A stretch of DNA of 64,000 nt from Potentilla sterilis (GCA_963682095.1 OY821755.1:36218256-36282255), one strand, 5' to 3'. Counted from the stretch's first letter, positions 12,088 to 24,668 are shown. Made by a program: numbers and translations. Notes: a model not told the origin generated them from the sequence alone.

Positions 12088-12310
12088 ACCGGATCGGAGG
12101 AGGAGAAGGAGGAGGAGGAGGAGGAGGGGAAGGAGGAGGAGGAGGCCGGAGGAGGAGAAGGAGGAGGCCGGAGGCTGGAGGAGGAGGAGGAGGAGGAGGA
12201 GAAGGAGGAGGAGGAGGCCGGAGGAGGGGAAGGAGGAGGCAGGAGGCCGGAGGAGGAGGAGGAAGAGGAGGGGGGGGGAAGGAGGAGAGAAAAAAGGCGG
12301 GAGGAAGCGA
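12088..12310. repeat. GGA/GGAG-rich low-complexity tract in T1
   Basis: Almost uninterrupted purine sequence built from gga and ggaggc words. It gives spurious glycine/glutamate frames on both strands. It is a simple repeat. Confidence 0.9.
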
Positions 12311-12539
12311 TTTAAAAAATTTAGAAGGAGAATAGCCGACGAAATTAATATATTTCGTCGGCTATACTTTGGAAAATCAACAGTCGTTGGATCTGAGTCA
12401 TCCAATGGCGGACAATAAAAAGGCGCGGATCGCAAGAGTTTAGCCGACGAATTCAAATATTTCGTCGGCTATGCTTTGGAAAATCAACAGCCGTTGGATC
12501 TGAGCCATCCAACGGTGGACAATAAGCGGATCGAAGGAG

Positions 12540-13430
12540 TTTAGCAGACGACATATACTTTTCGTCGGCTAAACTTAGAGAATAGCCGACGAATTACAAT
12601 GTTTCGTCGGCTATTCTATGAAAACATACTAAACTGCCGTTTTGAGGCCCTAAACGAACTCGAAAGCCCGAAAAAGCCCACACGTCGTAGCAAAGCTACG
12701 GGTTTGATTCCTGGCGTCGTTCCCTTTCCGGAATGGTATCACAATCGTCATTCGGACGCCGGACGCCAAATCTGCAGTAAACCGGGTTTTGACTTATTTC
12801 ATTATTTCAGCACACAGATTTTATCAGAATCTTGTCATTTTTCAACCGTAGACGTATTTCATTATTTCGGTCATATCTTATTTGACGACATATTTGCATT
12901 TGAAGAGTGTACGTATAGTAACTATTTGAAACTATACATTCATTTAAACACTTAGCAAACAAGTTAAGGAACATTAGTGCATATGTTCCGATTTTGAATC
13001 TAAAAGTTTGAAAAATCTATTCCAACCGTCAGATATCACCGTTAAGATTAAATACATGTATGAAAAAAAATCCAACTACATCTGACAACGTTAAAGGCTC
13101 GATCGGGACGGTCAACCGGGTGAGTCAACCCTTTAAACGCTTAGAAATGGTAATTGGCCTGTCTAAATGACGTTTTTTGGCCTGACCTTCAACAAATAAT
13201 AGTTTCAAATCGATGAGACGCAACTAATCGTATAAAAAATTTTCTCAAAATATTTACCGACCGTCAGGCTACCCATAGGAAAACGGAAGTAAAAAACAGT
13301 TAACCGCAACATTCGGCACACAGATTTTGTCGGAATCTTGTCATTTTTTAACCGTAGACGTATTTCATTATTTCGGTCATATCTTATTTCACGACACATT
13401 TGCATTTGAAGGACGAAGCAATGGTTTGTC
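12540..13430. repeat. T1 copy of the shared 507-bp duplicated CACTA module
   Basis: The phrase tttcattatttcggtcatatcttattt occurs near 12857 and again near 13364, about 507 bp apart. Similar two-copy arrangements lie in T2 (about 19750-20590) and T3 (about 51700-52520). TAGCCGACGA pairs flank the module. Confidence 0.78.
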
Positions 13431-13478
13431 GATAGTGATAGAAAATGGAAGCTGTTCTTTTTTTTTTTTTTTTTTAAT

Positions 13479-13760
13479 CATAGCCGACGAAATCAAACCT
13501 AGTACTCGTCGGCCATACTTCCAAAAAATTTCGTCGGCTAAAATTTCAGAGAAAGGCCGACGAAAATTCAAATCGTCGACTAAAATATGAATATAGCCGA
13601 CGATTTTTTTTTTTACCAACGAAAAAAAAAATCTTCGGCCATTCTAGGGGAATAGCCGACGAATTTTTTTTTTAGCGACGAAAAAAAAATTCGTCGGCCA
13701 TTCTTGGGAATAGCCGACGAAAATTTTATTTCGTCGGCTGTTTTTTTTTATTTCGTCGGG
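13479..13760. repeat. T1 right subterminal TAGCCGACGA array
   Basis: Inverted TAGCCGACGA/TCGTCGGC pairs separated by A/T runs, ending shortly before the terminal CTGGTAGTG. Confidence 0.8.
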
Positions 13761-13785
13761 AAAAGCATTTTTTCTGGTAGTGAAA

Positions 13786-14577
13786 TATGATACATGGTGA
13801 GGACCAAATTGATCGACTCATCAGGAGCTCGAAGAAGCGGTGCCTAAGGTCGATCCAGGGAAAGGAAGTATATGCCTTTGGGGGAGGAAGCGGCCAGGCC
13901 GCTAAAACTGGATGGAACTCGGTCACGTTCTATGAAGAAGAAGAACCGGAGGATCTGATCCAACCGCACAATGATCCCATCCTCATTAGGGTCCAAATAG
14001 ACCACTAGATAACCAGCCGCATGTTAATCGACACCGGGGCTTCTGTCAATGTGATGTTCCGAGAAGCATACAAGGGGCTGCACCGGGGGAGGGGCAAGTT
14101 ATCCCAAGATAACGAGCCGCTGATAAGCTTCTCCGGCAAGGTGGTCCAGCCTTTGGGATCGGATTACCTGCCGTTGATCTTCGGCGAGGGAGACAGAACG
14201 AGGAAGGAACACCTGGAGTTCATTATAGTGGATTGCCTGTCCTCATACAATGGCATAATCGGTCGGCCAGGACTATGGAGGCTGAAAACATTCATAGCCG
14301 GCCACATGCTGATGTTAAAAATGCATTCACCCGCCGGCGTCATCACCATACGCGGGGATCAGAAGATTGCCCGTAGGTATTATGCGGAGGCCCTGGCCTA
14401 CGGGAGAAAGCAGGCCGAGGTCTTCACGGTTACTCAACAAGCGTCAGTACCGGATCCGAGTATTGACCCCCGTGATGACACCGACTCCGACGACGAGAAG
14501 CCAAAACGCCCATCGGCTGTGGAAGAAACCGAAGCAATCTCCATTTCGGAGGATCACCAGGAACGAAAAGTGGTGAT
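13786..14577 (+). pseudogene. pro: E2 gag C-terminus and aspartic protease
   Basis: After T1 the frame resumes with the pre-protease segment (VTFYEEEEPEDLIQPHNDPI), a TAG at 14006-14008, then the protease with the active-site motif MLIDTGASVNVMF (about 14022-14060) and the IIGRPGLW strand (about 14257). A basic/acidic linker follows until T2 interrupts the frame at 14578. The linker continues right of T2 at 25534. The enzyme would mature the Gag-Pol polyprotein. One stop codon and two transposon insertions make it inactive here. Confidence 0.85.
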
Positions 14578-14594
14578 CACTACCAGAAAAGGGG

Positions 14595-15050
14595 TTATAG
14601 CCGACGACGCCATCTCGTCGGCCGTTTTCATTAAATCGTCGGCTATAGTCATAGCCGATGAAGTATCATCGGCTATTCTCTCGTCGGGAATTCTCCGTCG
14701 GCTATAGTATAGCCGACGACACTCAGGGTAAGTCGCCGGCTTATAAAACACGCGGTATAGCCGACGAATAAAGCGTCGTCGGCTATACTTCGAACATTGC
14801 CGACGACAGGATCGTCGGCATCAACAATTACGTAATTGCCCCTAACCCGGAAGTATAGCCGACAACACTATCGTCGGCTATACGTCCGGCATAGCCGACG
14901 ACACTATCGTCGGCTATACGTCCGGTATAGCCGACGAATTAATCGTCGGCCATAACAATCGCCGGTACCAGGAACGGCTTTTTTTTGCCAGAAGCCGGGA
15001 GGGTATAGCCGACGAAATATGGCCCATTTCGTCAGCTATAACCCCTAAAT
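14595..15050. repeat. T2 left subterminal TAGCCGACGA array
   Basis: About ten inverted pairs of TAGCCGACGA/TCGTCGGCTA lie within 450 bp of the terminus, many separated by only 4-15 bp. The near-identical array of T3 is at 56548-56962. Likely transposase binding region, inferred from En/Spm. Confidence 0.85.
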
Positions 15051-15216
15051 ATTTAAAAAAAAATTAAAAATTTAACTCGGGCCCAATTTCACTTCGTCTT
15101 CGGTTTGGCTGCAGAAAATCCACAAACAAACATCCAAATATCCAACAAATATCCACATCAATCCATCCCTAATATCCTACCTACTGTACAAATTAACCCC
15201 CTAGCTAACTAATCAT

Positions 15217-18200
15217 CTACTCATCATCATCCCCTAAACGCGTAGCGTCGTCCACCGGATCGTTCGAGTTCCGGTAGCTATGGCTACCCTGATCGCCTGG
15301 CGTACTCCGATGCGGGGGGGGAGTGGGGACGACGAACTGGGGCATCTGTGGCGGAGGCGGGGGCTGGAGTCCAGCCAGCTGGGCCTCCCAAGATTGCTGC
15401 ATCCATCGGTACATCTCCGCCACATATGCGTCTCTGGCCTGCTGCGCCGAAGCCTCCGCGGCCCTCGCCAACTCCGCCTGCTGGAGCGCCTCCACCGCCC
15501 TCGCCAACTCCGCCTGAGTCCTCTGCAGCTGCGTCTGCAAGTCTCCTCTCGTCGAAGCCGCACGCTGCGTACTGGGATTGGCCGGCGTGTACTTGAGAAC
15601 CCCATCTCCCGCCGCGCCTAGGCCTCTCTAGTAGAAGTAGTTGTTGCCCGTCCCTACCGCCGCGTGCATGATCTGAGAGGCCAAGCGCGGCTCAAGGGTG
15701 TCGATCGTGGAGGCAAACTCCGCAATCGCCTCGTCGGACGCCCCTTCCCCCAGGGTGTCTCGCGCGATCCCGAAGGTGATCGCGTCGGTCTCCGCATCTA
15801 TTTCCGCCTAATTGACAAGAAAAGATAATAAACGAATTAATAAAAAAATATATAAATTAATTTAATGAAACACTTTTATTGAAGATGGGCGAATACTTAC
15901 CACTTGGTCGGGACGCCCCGGATACATCTGCGCATGAATCCACGACAACGGCCTCAGCGGTCGGTCCCTCCTCGCAATCTCTGCCCACTGCCTCCAGGAG
16001 CGGGCGCCGCCGTGTTGGGGGTGCTCGTTCCTCTTGCGGTTGTCGCTGTTCGTCTTCGAGATTTTCTGTATTATAAGAACGAACATATAAACGCAAATAC
16101 AAATTAGTAACTAAATTAAAATATTAGGAACTAACCAAAATAAAATTATTAACTAATTTAGTTACTAACTAATTTAATTTAATTAGTAACTACTTAACTA
16201 ACTAATTTAATTTAGTAACTAACTAACTTACTAACTACCTAATTTAATTTAATTTAATTTAATTAAGTAACGAACTAACTAACTATGTAACTAACCAACT
16301 AACTTAATTTAATAAATAATAACTAACTAACTAATTAATTTAATTAAGTAACTACATAATTTAATTATTAAATAACATTAAAAAGTTATATACTAGCAGG
16401 CTAAATTTTCTTACCGAGACCCTGTCGCTCCCGAAGTAGGCTACCAGCCATAGCCACTCATACTCCCTGTACCGGAACTCGTGGGGGGTTGCACCTCGCC
16501 CCAAGCGCTGCTCCACATGGTACGTCCTGTAGTGCGTCGACAGCTCGTTCTTCCACTCGGAGTACCTATATTAACAAAACACAACTGTTAGATATATTCG
16601 TACACTGGAAACAAATATATTTATACAAAAAAAAGCGAAACACATAACATGTTCTTCAGCTGCTCGTCTCTCCACCAGTCCAAGGTAGGATGGACTCTAA
16701 ACCATTGCTGCAATATTATAAATTAATTAGAAAATATTTTTATATAGGTATAAGGACTGAATTCATAAATGTTTATTTTCTATAATAAAAATACGATTTA
16801 ACTCACCGACAGTGCATTGTACACTCGCGCCTTGATGTCATCGGGCACAGAGCCCCAGTCGGGCCACAACAGTGGGACCCTGTCCCGCACGAGCATGCCC
16901 GTCGCGTTGATATACTTGGTGGTGGTGTCTCTCCTCTCAATCGGGCGTCCATCCACACCGGGACCGGGCAGGATCTCCCTGATCCCACCGGCGAGCTCCC
17001 TCTCCAGGGTCGACATGTTTGCTGGCCCTCTGGTCCGTCTCGTCCCCGCGGGTTTATTTACGAGGACGCCTGTTTCATAATTAAAATGAATACATAGTTA
17101 AATAATTATTTAACCTAACTAATTAAATAATTAATTAAACAATCTAAATAATTAATTAAACTAACCAATTACTTGCGTCGTTGTACTGCTTGTCCTTCTC
17201 ACGAACACACCACAGGCCGCGGCAGTCCTCTGAGTCGAAAGGTTTGTGGACGTAGGCCTCCTCCTAGAGAATCTCGTGGGGCCGGTCGTGCCTCCAAATC
17301 TGCCTCCCCCTGGCGTCGTACTCGGGGATGGCAGGGAGGAACTGGACCATGTACATCCCCGATGGCGGAGACATACGGGGCGTGGACCCTGAGGGGCCTG
17401 ATCCCCCTGACGGAGGGCTCCGTAGCTGTGGACGCTGTCGCTGTGGGGGGACAGGGAGCATCTCTGGAGGGTCCAGATCGGCGTGCGGTGGGGTCGGCTG
17501 CCGATCCTGGAACAGTGCAGAAGTGCACTGGGGTCTGGTGGCTCTGCGTCCTCCTCCGACACTCGAGTCAGGGCCCGCTCCCGTCGACTCATACGAGGAG
17601 CCCCCACGTGGATCGCTCGGGGTCAATCCCATCAAGGTCTCCTCTCGTCGACTCATAGGCCGGCCTAGGCCCCGACGACCGCTGGATCCGCTCCCCCCAC
17701 GGCTGGCTCCTGCCTGAGCGTCGGGGTCGCTCTCGGTCGGTCTGCCAAGCCATCGGTCTACAGCGCGGCGGTTTCCTGCACAATTAGTATATAAATTCCA
17801 TAAATTTCACAAAAATTCCACAAAAAAATTAAAAACTTCATTAAATGTATATATACTTAATTATATATATACCTAAATATATTTATACCTAATTATATAT
17901 ATATATGTATATATATATATATCCTCCTACAAATCGTTGTTAATTCCACAAAATTAAAAAAAAATCCACAAAATTCCATAAATTTCACAAAAAAATAAAA
18001 AACTTCATTAAATATATATACACCTAATTATATATATACATAAATATATTTATACCTAATTATATATATATATATATATTCCGAAATATATATATATATA
18101 TATATATCCTCCTAAAAATTCCACAAAATTACACAAAATTAACAAAAATTCCACAACATTAAAAAAAATTCCACAAAATTCCATAAATTTCACAACAAAA

Positions 18201-19073
18201 TAAAAAACTTCATTAAATATATATACACCTAATTATATATATACATAAATATATTTATACCTAATTATATATATATATATATTCCGAAACATATATATAT
18301 ATATATATCCTCCTAAAAATTCCACAAAATTACACAAAATTAACAAAAATTCCACAACATTAAAAAAATTTCCACAAAATTCCATAAATTTCACAACAAA
18401 ATAAAAAACTTCATTAAATATATATACACCTAATTATATATATACATAAATATATTTATACCTAATTATATATATATATTCCGAAATATATATATATATA
18501 TATATATATCCTCCTAAAAATTCCACAAAATTAACAAAAATTCCACAACATTAAAAAAATTTCCACAAAATTCCATAAATTTCACAACAAAATAAAAAAC
18601 TTCATTAAATATATATATATACCTAATTATATATATACATAAATATATTTATACCTAATTATATATATATATATATATATATATCCTCCTAAAAATTCCA
18701 TAAAATTACACAAAATTAACAAAAATTCCATAACATTAAAAAAATTTCCACAAAATTCCATAAATTTCACAACAAAATAAAAAACTTCATTAAATATATA
18801 TATACCTAATTATATATATACATAAATATATTTATACCTAATTATATATATATATATATATATTCCGAAATATATATATATATATATCCTCCTAAAAATT
18901 CCACAAAATTAACAAAAATTCCACAACATTCCATAAATTGCACAACAACCCTAAATTCCACATAATTTCACAAAAACCATAAAATTTCACAAAATCCATA
19001 AATTCCACAAAACCACAAAATTCCACAAAATTTCCAAAAACCATAAATGAGGGAGAGCGGGACTACCTGACAT
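15217..19073 (-). pseudogene. T2 tnpA-like gene (plant Ptta/En/Spm type), seven exons
   Basis: Gene structure follows the open copy in T3. Exon 1 is only ATGTCAG (19073-19067), followed by a 1.3-kb AT-repeat intron. Exons then lie at 17775-17170, about 17069-16806, about 16708-16650, about 16565-16415, about 16072-15905 and 15807-15217. The protein has a proline-rich N-terminus, a conserved core (TTTKYINATGML, LWPDWGSVPDD, RSWRQWAEIARRDRP) typical of plant Ptta/En/Spm proteins, and a glutamine/alanine-rich coiled coil at the C-terminus. It would bind the subterminal repeats and assist tnpD. A TAG near 17266 and another near 15635 (CAG in T3) break this copy. Confidence 0.8.
17880..18920. repeat. 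AT-rich tandem repeat, 175-203 bp, in the first intron of the tnpA-like gene
   Basis: The marker tcctcc before taaaaattccacaaaatt begins at 17932, 18107, 18308, 18509, 18684 and 18887, giving periods 175, 201, 201, 175 and 203. Each unit has (TA)n runs and two attccacaaaatt-type blocks. T3 has only about two units in the same intron. Confidence 0.88.
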
Positions 19074-19294
19074 GGTGGTGCGGCTAGGGGAGGTGGTGCG
19101 GCTAGGGGCGGCGGCTGTGGCGTTGCCGTTCGGGGGCTGTTTTCGGGTCGGGGAGGGCTCGGGAAGGAGGGGGCCGGGGCGGGGAGGGGTGGGGTGGGGC
19201 CGGGGATAGCAGATTTGCGTCGGGGAGGCTCCAGATCGGCGGTCGGTCGGCGTCGGGGAGTGGTATGAGGGAGAGGCGCCTCTGTTCGGTTTAA

Positions 19295-20750
19295 ATCGAA
19301 GGACTATAGCCGACGATTTAATTTTAATTCGTCGGCTATAGTCATAACCGACGAAATTCGTCGGCTATACTCTGACCCGAAATCCGGGCCGGGCCGAAGT
19401 TGGGCTTTGCGGGCCGGTTATAGCCGACGAAGTATGGATTTTGTCGCCTATAGTGTGGACTATAGCCGACGATTTAATTGTAATTCGTCGGCTATGGTAT
19501 AGCCGACGAATTTCGTCGGCTATACTCTGACCCGAAATCCGGGCCGGGCCGAAGTTGGGCTTTGCGGGCCGGTTATAGCCGACGAAGTCGTTATTTCGTC
19601 GCCTATAATATGAATCTCGTCGGCTATAATATGAATCTCGTCGGCTATACTTCACGCTCTCAGCAGCCGTCAGATCTCGCCCATCCAACGGCGGACAATG
19701 AAACGGCGCGGATCGCAAGAGTTTAGCCGACGAAGTTAAGTATGTCGTCGGCTATTCTTTGGTCAAACTACAAAGTCAAACCTCTAAACGCTTTAAAACG
19801 GAAATTGGCCCGTCTAGATGACGTTTTTTGGCCTGACCTTCAACAGAGAATAGTTTCAGATCGATGAGACGCAACTAATCGTATAAAAATTTTCCTCAAA
19901 ATTTTTACCGACCGTCAGGCTACCCATAGGAAAACGGAAGTAAAAAACAGCTAACCGCAACATTCGGCACACAGAATTTGTCGGAATCTTCCCATTTTTC
20001 AACCGTAGACGTATTTCAATATTTCGGTCGTATCTTATTTCACGACACTTTTGCATTTGAAGGGTCTACGTATAGCAACTATTTGAAAATATACATTCAC
20101 TTAAACACTTGGTAAACAAGTTAAGGAACATTAGTGCATATGTTCCGATTTCGAATCTAAAAGTTTGGAAAATCTATTCCAACCGTCAGATATCACCGTT
20201 AAGATTAAATACATGTATGAAAAAAATTCCAACTACATCTGACAACGTTAAAGACTCGATCGGTACGGTCAAACTGCAAAGTCAAACCTCTAAACGCTTT
20301 AAAACGGAAATTGGCCCGTCTAGATGACGTTTTATGGCCTGACCTTCAACAGAGAATAGTTTCAGATCGATGAGACGCAACTAATCGTATAAAAATTTTC
20401 CTCAAAATTTTTACCGACTGTCAGGCTACCCATAGGAAAACGGAAGTAAAAAACAGCTAACCGCAACATTCGGCACACAGATTGTCGGAATCTTCCCATT
20501 TTTCAACCGTAGACGTATTTCAATATTTCGGTCGTATTTTATTTCACGACACTTTTGCATTTGAAAGATCAAGCAATGGTTTCGGTCAACATCCGGGCCA
20601 GGGGTTATAGCCGACGAATTACAGGTCGTCGGCTATACTTTAGCCGACGACCTTCAACATTTTGTCGTTAGCCGACGACTTGCATATTAAATTACCAGAA
20701 TGGGCATTATAGCCGACGAAGTATGGTCCATTTCGTCGGCTATAATGCTT
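19295..20750. repeat. T2 central module: internal TAGCCGACGA arrays and duplicated 515-bp block
   Basis: Internal copies of the terminal hairpin word lie at about 19302-19755 and 20607-20745. Between them a block starting tcaaact-caaagtcaaacc occurs at about 19753 and again at 20268. It sits between the 3' end of tnpD and the 5' end of the tnpA-like gene, so it may hold the tnpA promoter. T1 is essentially this module plus ends. Confidence 0.8.
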
Positions 20751-20931
20751 ATCTTTCTGAAAATTTGCCATTCAGGGCCTTAAAATTGCCTATTTCAGCT
20801 GATAAATTCCTGAACATCGCACAAACAATTCAATACAATTTCCCATAAACTCGGAAAACGGTAATTAAGGACGAAAAATGTATTCATACATGCATGCACC
20901 ATCGTACACAAATACATACATAAATAGTATA

Positions 20932-23900
20932 CTAAGGATGATAATCAGAATCATCCTCATCACTTGAGTCAGACATAGTATAGTAGTTAATATCTGGCAA
21001 CCGGTGCTCGTACTCGTCGTCTGAGTCATCGTCTGCCTGATATAGACGATTCGGATTAACATCATACATGGGCACCTGACCCCTAGGAAGTCGAACCACT
21101 CTGCCCGGCGTCACATTATTATCGCGGATGGTGGAGGATTCCGGAATGTCGCCGGCGTCCGGCTCTTGGTATGCGGTCGCTTCTTGACACTCTGTGCTCA
21201 CACCAAGTGTGGTAGCACTGTATATGTCTCGCTGAGACACATGGTTAACTACCTTCCACGTGCCTTTGTTCAATGGATCGTCAAGATAAAAGACCTTTTT
21301 GGCCGCTGTGGCGAAAACAAAGGGGTCATCTTCATACACACTAGTGGCGGTATTCACCGAAAGTATGCCGTACTGATCGATCCGTATGCGGTGCGGCCTA
21401 GTATCAAACCATCGACACTTGAACAAGTGGACTTTCATGCGGTTCCCATAAATGAGTTCAACAACTGACTGTAGGACACCGTAAAAATCCACGCCCCCCT
21501 CTGCACCATCGACCATCACCCCACAATTCTGTGTTTTGCGTTCCCCGTCTCTAGCTTCACATATATACTTAACGCCGTTGACATCACACATTGGGCGGAC
21601 TGTGGAAGATATCGGCTTCATCGACAACAGCCTCAATTCCTCTGAGTAATTTGTATGACCACCCCTCGCAGCCACTTGCATCAACTGAAAAATATAACTC
21701 AAATCAGTTGGTGTGTTTATGATTAAAGAATAGGGAACTGTAAAAGAAAGCCATCTAACTTACCCATTGTGGAAAATAGTCTGCAAACGTCGTGTTGTGG
21801 TACTCGACATCACCGCGAACTTCCTTGCAGTGAAGATGGGTTCGTTTCCAATATTGTACCTCCGGACAGTTTATTAGAACCCACCAGTGGGCAATCTCTA
21901 CCTCATGGTCAGGCAACTTGTCCACACCCTTCTTCTTGAAGCTTCCGTACGGTACAACAGAGTTGGCGACGATAGATAGGTTGAACTCGGGGTCATCTCG
22001 ACTTGGATGTTGTGGGGGGTCCTCCATCGCTCCCAAGTACAACTTGGCGTACGTTACACACTCATGCGCAGTGTAAGCTTCAGCAATACACCCCTCAGGC
22101 GCAGATTTATTGTGCACATATTTCTTGTAGTCTCCAAGTTGTCTGCAAGGTTAACAAGTGCATGTTAAGAGCATGCAACTTTTATTTAAAAACATGTATA
22201 AATCAAATTTATGAATAACATGTACCTTTCGATGGGATACATCCAAGTGTAGTGTACGGGACCGGTAAGCAACAATTGTTGGGGAAGATGGATCATCAGG
22301 TGAGGCATGATGTCAAAGAAGTTTGGGGGAAATATCCTCTCGAACTTGCACAAGATAAAAACGATTACCTCATGCATTCTCATGAGGTCTGATTTTCTAA
22401 CTTCTCTAGCGCATAACTTCTGGAAGAATCTTGACAACGCCACCAACGGCTCAACCACTTCATCCTCCAAGTACGCTCGAATGAAAATAGGGAAGAGGCG
22501 TTGAAGTAGTACATGGCAGTCGTGACTCTTCAATCCGTACATCTTGTTGTCTCGGTAGTTAACACACTTGCTTATGTTACCCGCATAGCCATAAGGATAC
22601 CTGCATAGCCATTAACAAAAATTAGATTTCATGCATATATAGTCGTCCAACAACAGATGGATTCTTTAAGGAATACATGCCTAATAAAAAGTTACCTGAC
22701 ATTACTCAGCCATCCAAAGATTTCATGTTTCTGGTCCCTGGTGACGGTGTAAGGAGCTTGGGGCATCTTGCTCCTGCCCTCTCTCAACCACAAATGGTCC
22801 CGCAGTCCCATATTTCTCAGATCAACGCGTGCCTTGGGGGTGTCTTTTGTTTTCTTCTCCTAATTCAAAACTGTGCCAACCACGGCTTCACCCACGTTCT
22901 TCTCTATATGCATGACATCCAGGTAGTATCTGGTAGCCAACCTGGCCCAATAAGGAAGTTCCCATAAGATGCTCTTGTGTGACCAGAACCTATACCGATC
23001 CGGCCTCTCTGGAATCGTGCGCAACACATCGGGATGATTGCTAAGCGGACCAAAGTCATACTCATTCAACACTGCCAATATTTCCTCCCCTGTCCATTGC
23101 TCGGGTGCCCAGCCCCTTTCTTCAGTCCCATCAAAAGCCTGTGCATCGTCCCTAAATGGATGGTCATGCGGAAGCCAACGACGGTGACGCATCTGGACAA
23201 TCTTGCTGCAATGAGGACTGGAGCAATCAACAGTCATGCACTCTGAACAAGCCCTGTAACCCCTGGTGACGCTGCCCGACAACATACCCCTCCCAGGAAA
23301 GTCACTGATCGTGCCAACAAGCATGGCACGCATCCGGAACATCTCATTTTTGAACCGGTCGTAGACCAGGTGGCCGTTCAAACTCAAGTACCGAAGCTCC
23401 TCAATTACGGGTCTCAAATACACATCGAGACACTTTCCCGGATAACCTGGGCCTGGAATCAACAATGTGAGCATGTTATATTCCTTCTTCATGCACATCC
23501 ACGGTGGAAAGTTGTACGGAATCAAAATAACTGGCCACACACTGTACTGAAGCTCTTTCTTGCCAAAAGGGTTGAAACCGTCGGATGATAGCCCTAGCCA
23601 AACATTTCGAACCTCTGATGCAAATTCAGGAAACTCCAACACATTCTTCTTCCAAGCCTCTCCGTCGGCGGGATGTCTAAGGGTGTCATCGTCAGGCACA
23701 TTCCTCTCAGCCCACCATCTCATAGCTTTGGCCGTGAAAGCACACATGAACAACCGCTCGAGCCTATCAATCAGCGGGAAGTACCGAAGTATCTTCACAG
23801 ATTTCTTGTTCCCTTTAGGAGTGAACTTATACCGCTCTGTATTGTATACTGGGCAGTATTCAAGATCTGCAAGTCCTTCCCCGTAAAACAGAACGCAATC

Positions 23901-24611
23901 GTATCTGCATGCATGAATCTTGATGTAGGAAAGGCCGAGATCTTTAAGGATATGTCGCACCTTATGATGACTGGTAGGAAGCCGATGTCCGGGGGGCATC
24001 GCCCCACCCCATATCTTCAGCCAATCATCAACCGATTTGACAGTGCCTTTGTTCTCCGTTTTGATCTTCATCACTCCCATGACAGATTCAAGGACAGTCT
24101 TACTACATCTGGGGTACAACGGAGTCTGTTGCAATGCGATCAGGTTGTTGTACTTTTCCATACCACTTGTGTTGACCGGAGATCGGGGTAATGGCTCGAG
24201 TGGCTCAATATCAGGGAAACACTCCATCTCCGGAGGACGGAGTTGCACATCTGGTGCTTCATCAAAGACACCGCTCTCACGAGGAAACATATCGTTGATC
24301 CAGTTCGTTGTTGGATCATTGGAGGAACTCCCTCTCTCGGCAAATTGTCCATGATCATGAGGACCCGCAAACTCTGGTTCACCGTGATAAATCCAATTAG
24401 TGTATAGGACCCAAAATCCATATCTAGCCAAGTGTTGCTCCACTGTCTCTATGGAAAACCGGTGTCGTCGGGTGGCACACTTGCACTTTTTACACGGACA
24501 ATAATGAAGTGTAGTGTCTCCACAGTTAGCCATCACAAAATCCAGGAAACTCCTAACTCCATCATGATACGCCTGATCCCATCTTCCAAGGGTAATTCAA
24601 CTCTTGTCCAT
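20932..24611 (-). pseudogene. tnpD: T2 tnpD-type transposase (Tnp2 / DUF4218 / DUF4216)
   Basis: Start ATG is 24611-24609. Exon 1 (24611-22695) has a CPCKKCKC zinc-binding N-terminus and the Tnp2 transposase domain with GLSSDGFNPF and LDVMHIEKNV, candidate catalytic acidic residues. Exon 2 (about 22600-22229) matches DUF4218 (MYGLKSHDCHVLLQ), exon 3 (22144-21764) and exon 4 (21690-20932) match the DUF4216 region (VYEDDPFVFA, KVFYLDD). Splice borders are GT/AG. The total would be about 1140 residues, usual for CACTA transposases. Two stops break it: TGA at codon 5 (24599-24597; T3 has TGG) and TAG near 22860. Confidence 0.88.
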
Positions 24612-24668
24612 CCTGTAAATTCAAGAAATAAATATAGCTATATATAGATATGTATATATGCACGTACT

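Larger units (their letters stand above)
11693..13782. mobile_element. T1: non-autonomous CACTA element, 2.1 kb
   Basis: The ends are CACTACCAG and CTGGTAGTG with a 3-bp duplication aaa on each side (11690-11692, 13783-13785). It has no transposase gene. It contains palindromic TAGCCGACGA arrays at both ends and internally, a GGA-rich tract, and a two-copy module of about 507 bp that T2 and T3 also carry between their two genes. It is therefore a deletion derivative of the same family, presumably mobilised in trans. Confidence 0.92.

Noticed and set aside
12043..12456. Glycine/glutamate-rich and leucine/proline-rich frames in T1
   Set aside because: Product of the GGA simple repeat.
17161..17783. 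Plus-strand frames opposite tnpA-like exon 2
   Set aside because: Antisense shadows of a GC-rich exon; the minus-strand frame matches the T3 gene with conserved splice borders.
18060..18900. AT-rich array as a replication origin or matrix attachment region
   Set aside because: It is an intron repeat of the tnpA-like gene; A/T content alone does not support the other roles.
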